Shown here: positions 35,531 through 44,386 of the stretch, one piece after another
Numbering within the stretch: position 1 is the first letter of the stretch
Layout: every line of letters starts with the position of its first letter
Assembly: GCF_009856865.1 (NCBI RefSeq)
Contig: NZ_WVUD01000001.1
Coordinates: forward strand, 248,001-312,000
Direction of reading: 5' to 3'
Length of the DNA: 64,000 bases
Origin: Solidesulfovibrio aerotolerans
GTDB lineage: Bacteria; Desulfobacterota; Desulfovibrionia; Desulfovibrionales; Desulfovibrionaceae
Translations under genes and position numbers: made by a program
Notes under the pieces: model-generated
Database searches by the model: none
Told to the model about the DNA's origin: nothing
Seen by the model: the letters and a program-made list of their open reading frames with translations, nothing else

Positions 35531-36751
35531 CTACAGGCCGTAGCGCGTTTTGTACGCCTTGTAAAAGTCCAGAATGTGCGGCGGACAGCCGGGCACATGT
35601 TGGGCGATGGAGCCGGGCTTTTTGGTATTAAAGACCAACGGTGCGCTACACGCCCCAAAGCACCAAAGTTCGCCGCGCACATTACGGATGTTGGCCATTT
35701 CCGGCATGGGTACGCCGACGTAAAGCGACACCGGGTCACGCCCGTCCAAAAGCCCCTCGCTGCCAAGCTTGTCAAGCGCATGGCGCAAGGCCGACAGACA
35801 CCCCTGGCAGGCCCCGCCTTCCACCACCCGCACGGCCGGATACGCCCCCATGGAGCTTAAGATCGGGCGCACGAACTGCCGCCGGCAGCGGGCCGGATCG
35901 TCGCCCACCACGTCGATGGCGGCCGGATCCGTTTCGCCCAGCCCCTCCTGGCCGGCCAGCCGCAGCATGGCCACCTCCTGCGGGGCAATGCCCATCAGAT
36001 CGGTGCAGACCGTGTCCACGGCGCACACGTCGGTCCCGGCCACGATGACGTTCATGTCCGGCAGGCTCGACCCGGACAGCGGGGCCTGGCCCTGCACCGC
36101 CCACAACCCGTCCACCACGGTCAGATGGGGCCGTACCACCCGCAGGATATCGATAATCTTGATATTGATATCGTTGCGGTGCCAGGGCATGCGGTTGTCA
36201 TCCAAAATAAGGCCGTACTGGTTTTTGATGCCAAGGGTCACCAGCGTATGCACATGGGTCTTTAATTTGGGGATGTTGATATAGACGTCGGACTCCAGCA
36301 GCACGCGCGGCAGGGGCACCGGGTCGAAGAGCAAGGCCGTTGGATTGGGAACCAGCACCGGGTCGGCGGCGTCAAAGTAGACCAGCTCCCCCCCCTCGGC
36401 GGCCAGCCGGGAGGTAAAGCGGTCCAGGCCGCGCAGGGCTTCGCCCAAGGGCAGGCCGTAGCCCGGATTGTCGCCCACGCGCACCACCGTCGCCCCAGCC
36501 TGGCGCACCAGCCGCACCATGGCCAGGATCACCCGCTCGTCAGTGACCACCGAGCGGGGATTGTGCGGATTGGGGCGCACCAGATTGGGCTTTAAAAGCA
36601 CCGTTTTGCCACGCACAAGCGTCGCCAGATCGCAGCAACCGGCCACGGCCCGGGAAACCAAGGCAACGACAGCGGCAAGGCCCGCGTCGGTATAGGCGTC
36701 CGGGGCCTCGCCGATCAGGGCGTGGGCGAGTCCGACACAAGGGCGCGCCAT
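35531..36751 (-). CDS. DUF362-family protein
   Basis: 406 residues matching the DUF362 pattern: VLLKPNLVRP near residue 55, VGDNPGYG, IPKLKTHVHTLVTLGIKN near 165, then a VVDGLWA segment. The C-terminal part has clustered Cys (GGACQGC, CFGAC, VPGCPP) that could bind an iron-sulfur cluster. The family's function is not settled. GGAGG lies nine bases before the ATG; the gene start overlaps the ligase end by 37 bases, so the two are co-translated. Confidence 0.82.
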   Translation of the reverse strand: MARPCVGLAHALIGEAPDAYTDAGLAAVVALVSRAVAGCCDLATLVRGKTVLLKPNLVRPNPHNPRSVVTDERVILAMVRLVRQAGATVVRVGDNPGYGLPLGEALRGLDRFTSRLAAEGGELVYFDAADPVLVPNPTALLFDPVPLPRVLLESDVYINIPKLKTHVHTLVTLGIKNQYGLILDDNRMPWHRNDINIKIIDILRVVRPHLTVVDGLWAVQGQAPLSGSSLPDMNVIVAGTDVCAVDTVCTDLMGIAPQEVAMLRLAGQEGLGETDPAAIDVVGDDPARCRRQFVRPILSSMGAYPAVRVVEGGACQGCLSALRHALDKLGSEGLLDGRDPVSLYVGVPMPEMANIRNVRGELWCFGACSAPLVFNTKKPGSIAQHVPGCPPHILDFYKAYKTRYGL

Positions 36752-38238
36752 GCGATTTTTCCTCCAGGGGTTCGGGGCAGCGCGTCGCGGATTTCAATGA
36801 CGCGCGGCATTTTAAGCCGATGCAGACGGGTTTGCAGGAACCGGCGCAGCCCGGCCGTGGTCAGCACCGCCCCATTGCGCGGGGCAACGACCGCCTTGGC
36901 CGCTTCGCCGCGCAGATCGTCGGCAAACGGAATAACCACCGCCTCGGCCACGTCCGGGTGCTGGCGCAAGGCTTCTTCGATTTCCACCGGAAAGACCTTC
37001 ATGCCCCCGACTTTAAGGAGCATGGATTGGCGGCCGGCAAAATAAAACCGGCCCGACCCGTCGCGATAGATTTCGTCGCCGGTGCGAAACCGGCCGCCGT
37101 GCAGGCGGTATTGCGCCTGGGAGGCTTCGCCAAAATACCCCGGGCACACGCCGGGGCCGGAAACGACCAGTTCGCCGGGTTCACCGTCGGCACACGGCTG
37201 CCCGTCCTCGCGCAAGACCTGGACGTCATAGCCGGCTGCCGGTCGCCCCAGGCAGCACGGGGTATAGGGATCGCCAGGACGGTTGGCCAGGGCCACGCCC
37301 GTGGTTTCGGTGCTGCCCCAGACCGGCAGGATGGCCGTCCCGTAACGCCGCAGCAAGCCTGTTGCCAGGGCCGAGGGCACATGCATGCCCCCGGATTCCG
37401 CCACCCGCACCGTGGCCAGCGGATTGGCCGAGCCGGCCGGCAGACGCAACAGCGTTTCATAGATGGCGGCCACAGCCATAAGCGCCGTGACCTTGTGTTC
37501 GATGCAGGCCGCTGCCACAGCCCGGGCCGAAACCCGGTCGCACAGCACCATGGTTCCGCCCAGATACAGCGGGCGCAGCAGGATCTCGTGGGGATGCACG
37601 AAAATCGGCATCATGCACAAATGCACGTCATCCGGGACAAGGCCAAACGCGTCCACAGCCGCCCGGGTGTTGGCCAGCAGATTGCCAAGGGTCGTCACCG
37701 CCCCCTTGGGCGCGCCGGTGGTGCCGGAGGTGAAATTTAAATAGACCGCGTCGTCCCGGCCGACCGTGGGCAGCCGGGCCGGCAGGGGGCCGGTGCACAG
37801 ATCGTTTATATGGGGCAGCCCCGGCGGGGCCGGTCCGTCGCACACGAGCAGGGCAAAGGGTGGTGCGGCCGGATACAGCGTGTTGATGACGGGCAGGAAT
37901 TCGGCGGCCACAACCATGACGACCGGGGCCAGCCGGGCCAGGATGTCGCGGGTCACAGCCGCCGGCTGGTTGGGATCGACCGGAAAAAAAACACCGCCGG
38001 CTGCGGCCGTGGCCAGAAAGGCCGTCACTGCCGCCGGTGTCTTGCGCGAAAAAACAGCCAGCCGCGCTCCAGGGACCAGTCCCAGCTCGAAAAGGCCGCC
38101 AGCCAGCCGCAACACCGCTTCGGCCAAAGCCGCATGGGTCACAACGGCTTCGCCGGCCGCGATGGCCACGCCGTCTCCACGTTCTGCGGCGTTGCGGCGC
38201 AGCATGTCCGCCAAAGTCATACAGGCAGCGTCAGCCAT
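36715..38238 (-). CDS. Acyl-CoA synthetase/AMP-dependent acid ligase
   Basis: 507 residues. ANL-superfamily motifs in order: NFTSGTTGAPKGAV (P-loop), WGSTETTG, TGDEIYRDG and a C-terminal TPGGKIAW Lys. It activates a carboxylic acid as acyl-AMP and passes it to CoA or a carrier; no acyl carrier protein gene is seen nearby. AGGAGG is four to five bases before the ATG. It is the first gene of the six-gene minus-strand cluster and would supply the activated acid for it (inference). Confidence 0.88.
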   Translation of the reverse strand: MADAACMTLADMLRRNAAERGDGVAIAAGEAVVTHAALAEAVLRLAGGLFELGLVPGARLAVFSRKTPAAVTAFLATAAAGGVFFPVDPNQPAAVTRDILARLAPVVMVVAAEFLPVINTLYPAAPPFALLVCDGPAPPGLPHINDLCTGPLPARLPTVGRDDAVYLNFTSGTTGAPKGAVTTLGNLLANTRAAVDAFGLVPDDVHLCMMPIFVHPHEILLRPLYLGGTMVLCDRVSARAVAAACIEHKVTALMAVAAIYETLLRLPAGSANPLATVRVAESGGMHVPSALATGLLRRYGTAILPVWGSTETTGVALANRPGDPYTPCCLGRPAAGYDVQVLREDGQPCADGEPGELVVSGPGVCPGYFGEASQAQYRLHGGRFRTGDEIYRDGSGRFYFAGRQSMLLKVGGMKVFPVEIEEALRQHPDVAEAVVIPFADDLRGEAAKAVVAPRNGAVLTTAGLRRFLQTRLHRLKMPRVIEIRDALPRTPGGKIAWRALVSDSPTP

Positions 38239-38410
38239 CGGACCTCCTGGGGAGTATGGGACGGCATACAGCGGGAAAAAGGATTTTGGCAAGGCATTCT
38301 GGTCACTTCATGGAGATTGCCCACCGGCTCGATCCGGTATAAAGCCAAAACGTCCGGGCGTTGTGCGCCCGCCCGGGCCTGTTTACAAGATTTGGCCGCA
38401 CGGAGACGGC
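38239..38410. promoter_or_regulatory. Divergent region upstream of the ligase cluster
   Basis: A 172-base gap between the divergent ligase gene and the small secreted protein. Both promoters are expected here. A G/C-rich imperfect inverted repeat near 38350-38380 is visible; its role is unclear. Confidence 0.4.
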
Positions 38411-38773
38411 ATGGACAAACGATCCTTCAACCTCGCCCGCCTGGGCCTTGTTGCCCTGACCCTGCTGTGCGCCCTGCTGCTCACCGGCCCGGCCCGGGCT
38501 GCCGCGCCCAGCAACAACGACGATGACGCCAAACCGATCAAGGCCGGCGTCGCCGTGACCGGCATCATCGAAAACGATTATGCCGACGGTTTGCTGCTGA
38601 CCACCGACCAGGGGGTCAGCTATATGGTGCTCACGCCGGAAGAAGTCACCCTGGAACAGGAAGAAGCCTTCCACAAAAAGTTCAAGGGCCAGTCCGTGAC
38701 GCTCACCGGCAACGTCTACCGCGACGAAGACGGCTCGCTCAGCCTGTTTGTCAACCAACTCCCCACCCAGTAA
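38411..38773 (+). CDS. Small secreted protein
   Basis: 120 residues with a signal peptide (LVALTLLCALLLTGPARA, cleavage near residue 30) and a compact beta-rich mature part with VTGIIENDYADGLLLTTD, consistent with an OB-like fold (like DUF-type periplasmic proteins). GGAG lies six bases before the ATG. Not assigned to a named family. It is single-gene, followed by repeat R6. Confidence 0.72.
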   Translation: MDKRSFNLARLGLVALTLLCALLLTGPARAAAPSNNDDDAKPIKAGVAVTGIIENDYADGLLLTTDQGVSYMVLTPEEVTLEQEEAFHKKFKGQSVTLTGNVYRDEDGSLSLFVNQLPTQ

Positions 38774-38800
38774 AGAGTTCAGATTTATTGAAAAAAGAGT

Positions 38801-38841
38801 GCCTCCGGCGGCCAAAGGGCTGAGCCCTTTGGAATCCCACC
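38801..38841 (+). repeat. GC-hairpin repeat R6, stem class B
   Basis: GCCTCCGGCGGCC, AAAGGGCTGAGCCCTTT, GGAATCCCACC; identical core to R5. It follows the small secreted-protein gene. Confidence 0.85.
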
Positions 38842-38975
38842 TGGGGTGTCGGGTGGTTGGGGGATGGGACAGGTGCGGTGTATTCCAAGAAGTTTTTTCA
38901 TAAAACCAGTCACCCCAACAACCGAATCTCGCCATCTGCACCACCGGTAACCCATTGAAATACCTCTCCCCTCAA

Positions 38976-39015
38976 GGGGGTCCGGGGGGGATTATCCCCC
39001 CCGGCCGCCGGAGGC
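38976..39015 (-). repeat. GC-hairpin repeat R6', inverted copy, stem class A
   Basis: Plus strand GGGGGTCCGG, stem around ATTAT, GGCCGCCGGAGGC. It lies just downstream of the acyltransferase stop on the minus strand. With R6 it forms an island homologous to R5/R5'. Confidence 0.85.
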
Positions 39016-39019
39016 ACTC

Positions 39020-40009
39020 TTATGCCTCTTCTCTCTCTTCTGCCGCTTCACTAAAAAAAGCGTCATGGCCGGCGGCGGCCATGTGCAGGCGAAAGGCCAG
39101 GAAATAGAGGTAGGGGCTGGGATTGGCGATGATGGCTGCCGACAGCCGGGCGGCGGCGGCGGCGGTATTGCGTGTGGCCGCGTCGTCGGCCGAAAGCCCG
39201 TCCTCGCCGGGTCGGACCAGGGGCAGGGCCGGTTCGAGGCGCAGTGTCAGCCGCCCGTTTTGGGCCCGTTCCATAAAGCACGGCACCACGGCGCAGCCGG
39301 TTTTGCCGGCCAGCAGCATGGGGCCGAGGGAAAAATAGGCATGCCGGCCCAGAAACGGCACGAGCGCCCGCTTTTCGCCGCCACCGCCGTCCAGGGCCAC
39401 GCCCAGGACGTGGCCGGCGCGCAGACAGGAAAACGCTCCCTTTAAGCTGCCGAACACATCGATATGTTTGACCGGCAGGGTTTGTTCGTGGGCCCAGCGC
39501 AGTTCCCGGGTGCGGCGCACGGCTGCGGGGCGCGCTTCGGGCAGCTTTTCGTTTAAGACCGTGGCCGGGGCCGAGAGCTGGCACATGGTGTAGCCGGCGT
39601 GGCCAATCGCCGCCATAATCATCTGATTGGCCCCGTAGTGGCCAAAGACCAGCATGGCTCCGCGCCCGGCGGCCAAGGCGGCGTCCAGATGCTCCTGGCC
39701 GCTTACGCCGGCCATGGCGGCGGTGCGTGCCGGGGTCAGGGTCGGAAAGAGCAGCACTTCCAGGTCGTTCTGGCAAAATTCCACCAGCGCCTGCTGGGCC
39801 AGGGCCAGGCGCGTTGCCGGGTCGTCCGGCACGCCGGGCACAACGCGGGCCGCTGCCGCCATACCGTCACGCCGGGCGTTTCGCACGCGGCCAAGGGCAT
39901 GCCCCAGCCCCCGGGCCAGGGCGCGGCCTGCCGCCGGCGGCAGGGCCTGCACGACTCTTTTAAACGGATGCCAATAGACCCAGACCAGGGCGTCGCGCAG
40001 TGCTTGCAT
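39020..40009 (-). CDS. Second LpxL-like acyltransferase
   Basis: 329 residues. The family block GAMLVFGHYGANQMIMAAIG carries H-x4-Q where lipid A acyltransferases have H-x4-D/E. Later VLGVALDGGGGEKRALVPFLGR and FSLGPMLLAGKTGCAVVP match the second half of the fold. The ATG is 12-13 bases from a GGAGG supplied by the inverse strand of repeat R7. It is not part of the six-gene cluster but is a probable functional relative of the enzyme at 31745-32692. Confidence 0.75.
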   Translation of the reverse strand: MQALRDALVWVYWHPFKRVVQALPPAAGRALARGLGHALGRVRNARRDGMAAAARVVPGVPDDPATRLALAQQALVEFCQNDLEVLLFPTLTPARTAAMAGVSGQEHLDAALAAGRGAMLVFGHYGANQMIMAAIGHAGYTMCQLSAPATVLNEKLPEARPAAVRRTRELRWAHEQTLPVKHIDVFGSLKGAFSCLRAGHVLGVALDGGGGEKRALVPFLGRHAYFSLGPMLLAGKTGCAVVPCFMERAQNGRLTLRLEPALPLVRPGEDGLSADDAATRNTAAAAARLSAAIIANPSPYLYFLAFRLHMAAAGHDAFFSEAAEEREEA

Positions 40010-40019
40010 GGGGAGAGAT

Positions 40020-40058
40020 GCCTCCGGCGGCCGGGGGGATGATCCCCCCGGACCCCTC
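40020..40058 (+). repeat. GC-hairpin repeat R7, stem class A
   Basis: GCCTCCGGCGGCC, G/C stem around ATGAT, then GGACCCCTC. Single copy, without a paired inverse nearby. Its reverse strand gives GGAGG just before the acyltransferase gene. Confidence 0.8.
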
Positions 40059-40162
40059 ACAGGGAGAAGTTTAAAGGGTCATTTGACGCAGGCGGGTAAT
40101 CCGGTCGGTTAAGGACGGAATAGTCAGCCAGTATTTGAACGCTGTGCGGCAATGGTCTACCG

Positions 40163-40909
40163 CTACCGCGACATGAGCGCGAACACACCCCAGCCCAGGT
40201 ATGCACGGGTGTAGGTGGCGTAGCGTCGGGGTGCCGAGGTCAGTTCGGCTCGAACCTCTTTCGCGAAGGCATCGTCGGGATTCGTTTCGAGCCAGCGGCG
40301 CATCGTGAGCCACTTGGCGGCCTCGTACCTGTCCCAGCCGTCTTGGTTTGCCAGAACCATTTCCACAACGTCGTAGTCGAGGTTGTCCAAAGACGCGAGA
40401 AGTTCTGGAAGCAAGAGAAAGTCTGCGATGGAACCGGCGTGGCATCCCTTGGCGATCTCTTCTGTCGGCGGCACTTGCAGCCAATAGGGCTCGCCGATGA
40501 GGATGATGCCTCCCGTGCAAAGACTCTTGGCCAGAAGTTCTATGGTTCCGACGATTCCCCCACCGATCCAGGTGGCACCGACACAGGCTGCCACACCGAC
40601 CTTTTCGTCGGCGACGTAGCCGGCAGCATCTGCGTGGATGAACGCGACCCGATCGGCGACGCCGAGTGCGTCAGCCCGGCGTTTCGCTTGTTCGGTGAAT
40701 AGTTGGCTCATGTCGATACCAGCGCCGCTGATTCCGTAATCGCGTGCCCAGGTACACAGCATCTCGCCCGAACCGCTGCCGAGGTCGAGCACGCGGGTCC
40801 CTGGTTCCAAACGCAAGGCCGCGCCGAGCGTGGCGAGCTTTTCTGGTGTGAATGGATTATGGATGCGATGCGCACTTTCGGAAATGGTGAATATCCGGGG
40901 AATGTCCAC
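40163..40909 (-). CDS. Class I SAM-dependent methyltransferase
   Basis: 248 residues. SAM-binding motif I VLDLGSGSGEM, then an acidic residue in GAGIDMS and an FIHADAAGY segment. C-terminal part is helix-rich. GTG start with AAGGAG eight bases upstream. Codon use is more mixed (many non-GCC/CTG codons, more A/T) than in neighbours, which suggests recent acquisition. It lies between the acyltransferase and an MCP gene and may methylate a lipid-like product; the acceptor is unknown. Confidence 0.82.
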   Translation of the reverse strand: MDIPRIFTISESAHRIHNPFTPEKLATLGAALRLEPGTRVLDLGSGSGEMLCTWARDYGISGAGIDMSQLFTEQAKRRADALGVADRVAFIHADAAGYVADEKVGVAACVGATWIGGGIVGTIELLAKSLCTGGIILIGEPYWLQVPPTEEIAKGCHAGSIADFLLLPELLASLDNLDYDVVEMVLANQDGWDRYEAAKWLTMRRWLETNPDDAFAKEVRAELTSAPRRYATYTRAYLGWGVFALMSR

Positions 40910-40922
40910 GGCACATACTCCT

Positions 40923-42797
40923 TTAGCGGCCCCTGCGTCCGGCTGGCAAGGCCTTGGCCGGGCTTCGCGCCGGCATCGGCAGCGACCGGGGGGCGCTGCG
41001 GGTGGTGGCGGCCGTGGAGCGGGCCACGGCCGGTCGGGCCGGGCCGCCGCCTTCGCCCTGCATCTCGGCAATGAGCGCCCCCAGTTCCTGGGCCTGTTCC
41101 ACCAATTCGACAACGGCCCGGCCGGCCATCTCCATGGCCTGGGCCGAATCAGCGGATATGCGGTTGATATCTTCGATGCTGCGGTTGATTTCCTCGCTGG
41201 TGGAGGATTGCTGCTCGGAGGCCGTGGCGATGGAACGCACCTGGTCGGCGGCCGAGTCTACCAATTGGACGATTTCGCCAAGGATGTCCCTGGCGCTGGT
41301 CATCAGTCCGCCGGCTTCTTCCGCTGCGACCACGGCCTGGGCCACGTTGTCATAATTCTTGCGCGTGCCGGTCTGGATGCCGCCGATGGCCTCACCCACT
41401 TCCTTGGTGGCGGTCATGGTCTTTTCGGCGAGCTTGCGCACTTCATCGGCAACCACGGCAAACCCGCGTCCGGCCTCACCGGCCCGGGCCGCTTCGATGG
41501 CGGCATTGAGTGCCAGCAGATTGGTCTGATCGGCAATGTCGGAAATGACGTTTAAGATGCGCCCGATGCTGTCGGCCTGACCGCCCAGCGCTTCCATGTC
41601 CGCCCGCGACTGGTGGGCGTTGTCCCTGACCCGCACCAGGAATTCGGCCACCCGGGCTACGGCCTGGGCACCTTCCTCGGCCTTGGATTTGGCCGTGGCC
41701 GTGGTGTCGGCGGCTGTTCCGGCGCTGCGGGCCACTTCCAGCACGGTGGCGTTCATCTCTTCCATGGCGGTGGCCGTCTCGCCCACGCGTTCGGATTGAA
41801 TCTGGGCACCCTGGCGGGCCTGATCGACCTGCCCGGCCAGTTCGTCGGAGGCCGAGCCCACCACGCCGGCCACGCCTTCCAATCGGCCGGCCGCCTGCAA
41901 CATGCCTTCGGTGCGGGCCTTGGCTGCTTCCCTGACGGCTTCCTCGGCCGTGGCCGTGGCCGCGCGGGCGGCGGCGGCTTCGCTGGCGGCCTCGGCGGTC
42001 TTTTGGTCGGCCTCGGCGATTTTGGCCTTTAAATTGTGGATCATGGTCACAAAGACGCCGTAGACCCCGCCGCTGCCGGCCACCGGGGCCAGCTTGACGT
42101 CGAGATTGCCGGCCGCCACTTCCGAAGCCACGGAACCGAGGTAGGCCGGGTCTTGCCCGAGCTGGCCCAGCACGTTTTTCACCAGCGTGACCGCCATGCC
42201 GATGCCGAGCAGCAGACCCAGGGCGATGCAGACGAACACGACCGTGCGTCCGGCCTGATAGGCTTCGGCGGCGTCAGCGGCCGAAGCTTGTGCGCCCTTG
42301 TCGTTAACGGCCACAAGAATATCCAGGAATTGCTGGGCATCGCGGATATGCCGGGCCTGTTCGCCGCTGGCGATCTTGGCTGCCTCCGCGTTGTCGTTGG
42401 CCTGGGACAGCTTGAGCACCTGCGCATGCAGCGAGAGATACTTCTTCCAGGATTCCATAAACTTCGGGAAATTTTCCCGTTCTTCAGGCTCGTTTATCAG
42501 CGGCTTGCAGGTTTCGATGGCTTTGTTGAGGTCTTTTTCGACACCGTCCATGACCTGTTCCAAGCGCCGCATTTCGGCGGTATCGGTAGTGAGCAAGTGA
42601 ACCAGTTCATTGCGACGATAGAGGGAGGCCAGATTGTTGATCTGGCCAACTGCTTTGATGGCCGGCAGCCAATTGGTGGCCAGTTGATGGGTGTCGGCAT
42701 TGATTTTACCCATCTCATAGATAGCTACCCCGCCGATGCCGCACAAAAGAATAAGCAACACGGCGAATGCGCCGGCAAGTTTCACAGACAGTTTCAT
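40923..42797 (-). CDS. Methyl-accepting chemotaxis protein
   Basis: 624 residues. Membrane helices near 8-28 and 190-212 flank a periplasmic four-helix-bundle-type sensor domain. A divergent HAMP-like linker is followed by a long signalling helix with the hallmark [19 protein letters not shown] tip region. The C-terminal tail is Arg/Ala/Pro-rich and lacks a typical CheR-binding pentapeptide. GGAGG lies four bases before the ATG. It would signal to a CheA, possibly the one at 5234-6949. Confidence 0.93.
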   Translation of the reverse strand: MKLSVKLAGAFAVLLILLCGIGGVAIYEMGKINADTHQLATNWLPAIKAVGQINNLASLYRRNELVHLLTTDTAEMRRLEQVMDGVEKDLNKAIETCKPLINEPEERENFPKFMESWKKYLSLHAQVLKLSQANDNAEAAKIASGEQARHIRDAQQFLDILVAVNDKGAQASAADAAEAYQAGRTVVFVCIALGLLLGIGMAVTLVKNVLGQLGQDPAYLGSVASEVAAGNLDVKLAPVAGSGGVYGVFVTMIHNLKAKIAEADQKTAEAASEAAAARAATATAEEAVREAAKARTEGMLQAAGRLEGVAGVVGSASDELAGQVDQARQGAQIQSERVGETATAMEEMNATVLEVARSAGTAADTTATAKSKAEEGAQAVARVAEFLVRVRDNAHQSRADMEALGGQADSIGRILNVISDIADQTNLLALNAAIEAARAGEAGRGFAVVADEVRKLAEKTMTATKEVGEAIGGIQTGTRKNYDNVAQAVVAAEEAGGLMTSARDILGEIVQLVDSAADQVRSIATASEQQSSTSEEINRSIEDINRISADSAQAMEMAGRAVVELVEQAQELGALIAEMQGEGGGPARPAVARSTAATTRSAPRSLPMPARSPAKALPAGRRGR

Positions 42798-43070
42798 GGC
42801 ACCTCCAGTGGTGTCGCTTGACGATAAAGGCATGCCTATTTGCGTATTGTCAGACAGAGAATCAGGAACGGCCCAAATCGGATTGTTACGGTCTTTGAAT
42901 ATGAGGCAATCCTATCCATTTGACAAGACACTGTGTGCAGAACTTACGCTCTTTTAACAAAAAATTGTTCGTGGCAGTCGCCCCTTGCGCCGCAGCCGCC
43001 CGGACCGTATGGTTTGCACCTACGGTGCCACGGCCGAGGGAGCGAGCGAAGAGAAGAGAAGGCGGAAGAG

Positions 43071-43109
43071 GCCTCCGGCGGCCGGGGGGATGATCCCCCC
43101 GGACCCCCC
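43071..43109 (+). repeat. GC-hairpin repeat R8, stem class A
   Basis: GCCTCCGGCGGCC, G/C stem around ATGAT, GGACCCCCC, preceded by a purine tract at 43045-43070. It follows no plus-strand gene, so it is not tied to a stop codon here. Confidence 0.85.
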
Positions 43110-43240
43110 GAATGGGAGAAGTTGTTAAGGTGGGGCGGGGTGATGCTGTCGGTGGATTGATTGGTTTTATGAAATAACCTTCTTGGCATATTTCGCGCTC
43201 GTCCCCCAACCCCCCGCCGTTCCCCCGCCCCCCAGGCAGG

Positions 43241-43282
43241 GAGGGTCCGGGAGGGGGCGACCCCCTCCCGGCCGCCGGAGGC
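43241..43282 (-). repeat. GC-hairpin repeat R8', inverted copy, stem class D
   Basis: Plus strand GAGGGTCCGG, GGAGGGGG stem with CCCCCTCC around CGA, then GGCCGCCGGAGGC. Same stem class as R3 but inverted, showing that stem class and orientation assort freely. Confidence 0.8.
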
Positions 43283-43358
43283 ACTCTTGCTCTTTTGCGC
43301 GCTTACGCGCTTGCACGGTTGCACCGTGCGCGCTTATTTCTTTCCAGGAGTCATCAGT

Positions 43359-44171
43359 ATGGACGAAGCCATTCTTTCGCTGCCTCTGACTGAAAAAATC
43401 GCCCTGTCCCAGCGTATCCTGGCCGGGGCCATGGACCGTTTTGGCGACGCCTTCTGGATCGCCTGGACCGGCGCCAAGGACAGCACGTTGGTGTTGTGGC
43501 TGACCCGCGAACTGTGCCGCGCAACCGGTCGGACCATGCCGCGCGTGCTGACCATCGACGAGGGCGACCCGTTCCCTGAAATCCTGGCCTTCCAGAAACG
43601 CCTGACGGCCGAATGGGGCTTGCGGCTGACCGTGGCCGCCAACCGCGAGATCTTGGATCGCAAGCCGCTTATCGGCGATTATGTCGATCTGGGGGGGCTG
43701 TCCGATGCGGTCAAAGCCGAGGCGGCGCGCGCCGGTTTTACCGGCCCGGGCTTTCCGTTTGATCCCGAATCGCCCTTGGGCAACCAGTTGATGAAGGTGT
43801 TTCCCATGAACGCCTTTTTGCGCGAAGCCGGTGTGGCCGCCCTGGCCACGGCCATCCGCTGGGACGAGCATCCGGCCCGGGCTGACGAACTGTATGAAAG
43901 CCCTCGTGATGCACCGCCGCATCTGCGCGTGCATCCCATCCTGCACATGCGCGAGGCCGATGTCTGGGCGATTACCCGGTCCAACGATCTGCCCTTTTGC
44001 GACCTCTACCGCCTGGGCTATCGCAGTCTGGGGACGCTCTCGGGCACGGTGCGCCACAGCGATCAACCGGCCTGGGAGCAGGATCTGGCGGATCGCAGCG
44101 GTGAGCGTGCCGGCCGCGACCAGGACAAGGAAGACGCCATGGAGCAACTGCGGGCGCTGGGCTATATGTAG
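43359..44171 (+). CDS. PAPS reductase / CysD-like PP-loop protein
   Basis: 270 residues. The PP-loop nucleotide-binding motif reads WTGAKDSTLVL near residue 35, in place of SGGKDS. Further segments (RVLTIDEGDPFPEI, then AIRWDEHPARADEL and HPILHMREADVWA) match the PAPS-reductase/sulfate adenylyltransferase subunit 2 fold. It ends RALGYM, like the phosphodiesterase at 11161. AGGAG lies eight bases before the ATG. No partner CysN is adjacent, so the exact reaction (reduction, adenylation or another PP-loop chemistry) is open. Confidence 0.78.
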   Translation: MDEAILSLPLTEKIALSQRILAGAMDRFGDAFWIAWTGAKDSTLVLWLTRELCRATGRTMPRVLTIDEGDPFPEILAFQKRLTAEWGLRLTVAANREILDRKPLIGDYVDLGGLSDAVKAEAARAGFTGPGFPFDPESPLGNQLMKVFPMNAFLREAGVAALATAIRWDEHPARADELYESPRDAPPHLRVHPILHMREADVWAITRSNDLPFCDLYRLGYRSLGTLSGTVRHSDQPAWEQDLADRSGERAGRDQDKEDAMEQLRALGYM

Positions 44172-44280
44172 GGAGGAGCGGGGCGGTATGGCGCAGCGCC
44201 TGAAAAACGCTGCCGGGTCGGCCGATTGGCGCGCGGCCTTGCCCCCAGCGGGGAAAGCCCCGAGCCGGGCTGGTTTCGTT

Positions 44281-44301
44281 TCAACGATGGTCTATCGTTG
44301 A
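44281..44301 (+). terminator. Weak terminator-like hairpin
   Basis: TCAACGAT, loop GGTCT, ATCGTTGA (8-base perfect stem) followed by TGTTTTTCG. It lies 110 bases after the PAPS-reductase-like gene. Confidence 0.45.
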
Positions 44302-44386
44302 TGTTTTTCGATAATTCTGCCAGAAGTCGCCAGTGGCCGCACGCGTCTTGCCGTGTGGGCAACGCCTTTGTTGGAAGGAACAGTCA

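Larger units (their letters stand above)
42798..43358. other. 561-base region between MCP and PAPS-reductase-like gene
   Basis: Contains the MCP promoter region (nearest 160 bases), the R8/R8' inverted repeat pair and the ribosome binding site AGGAG at 43346-43350. No other gene is supported. Confidence 0.7.
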
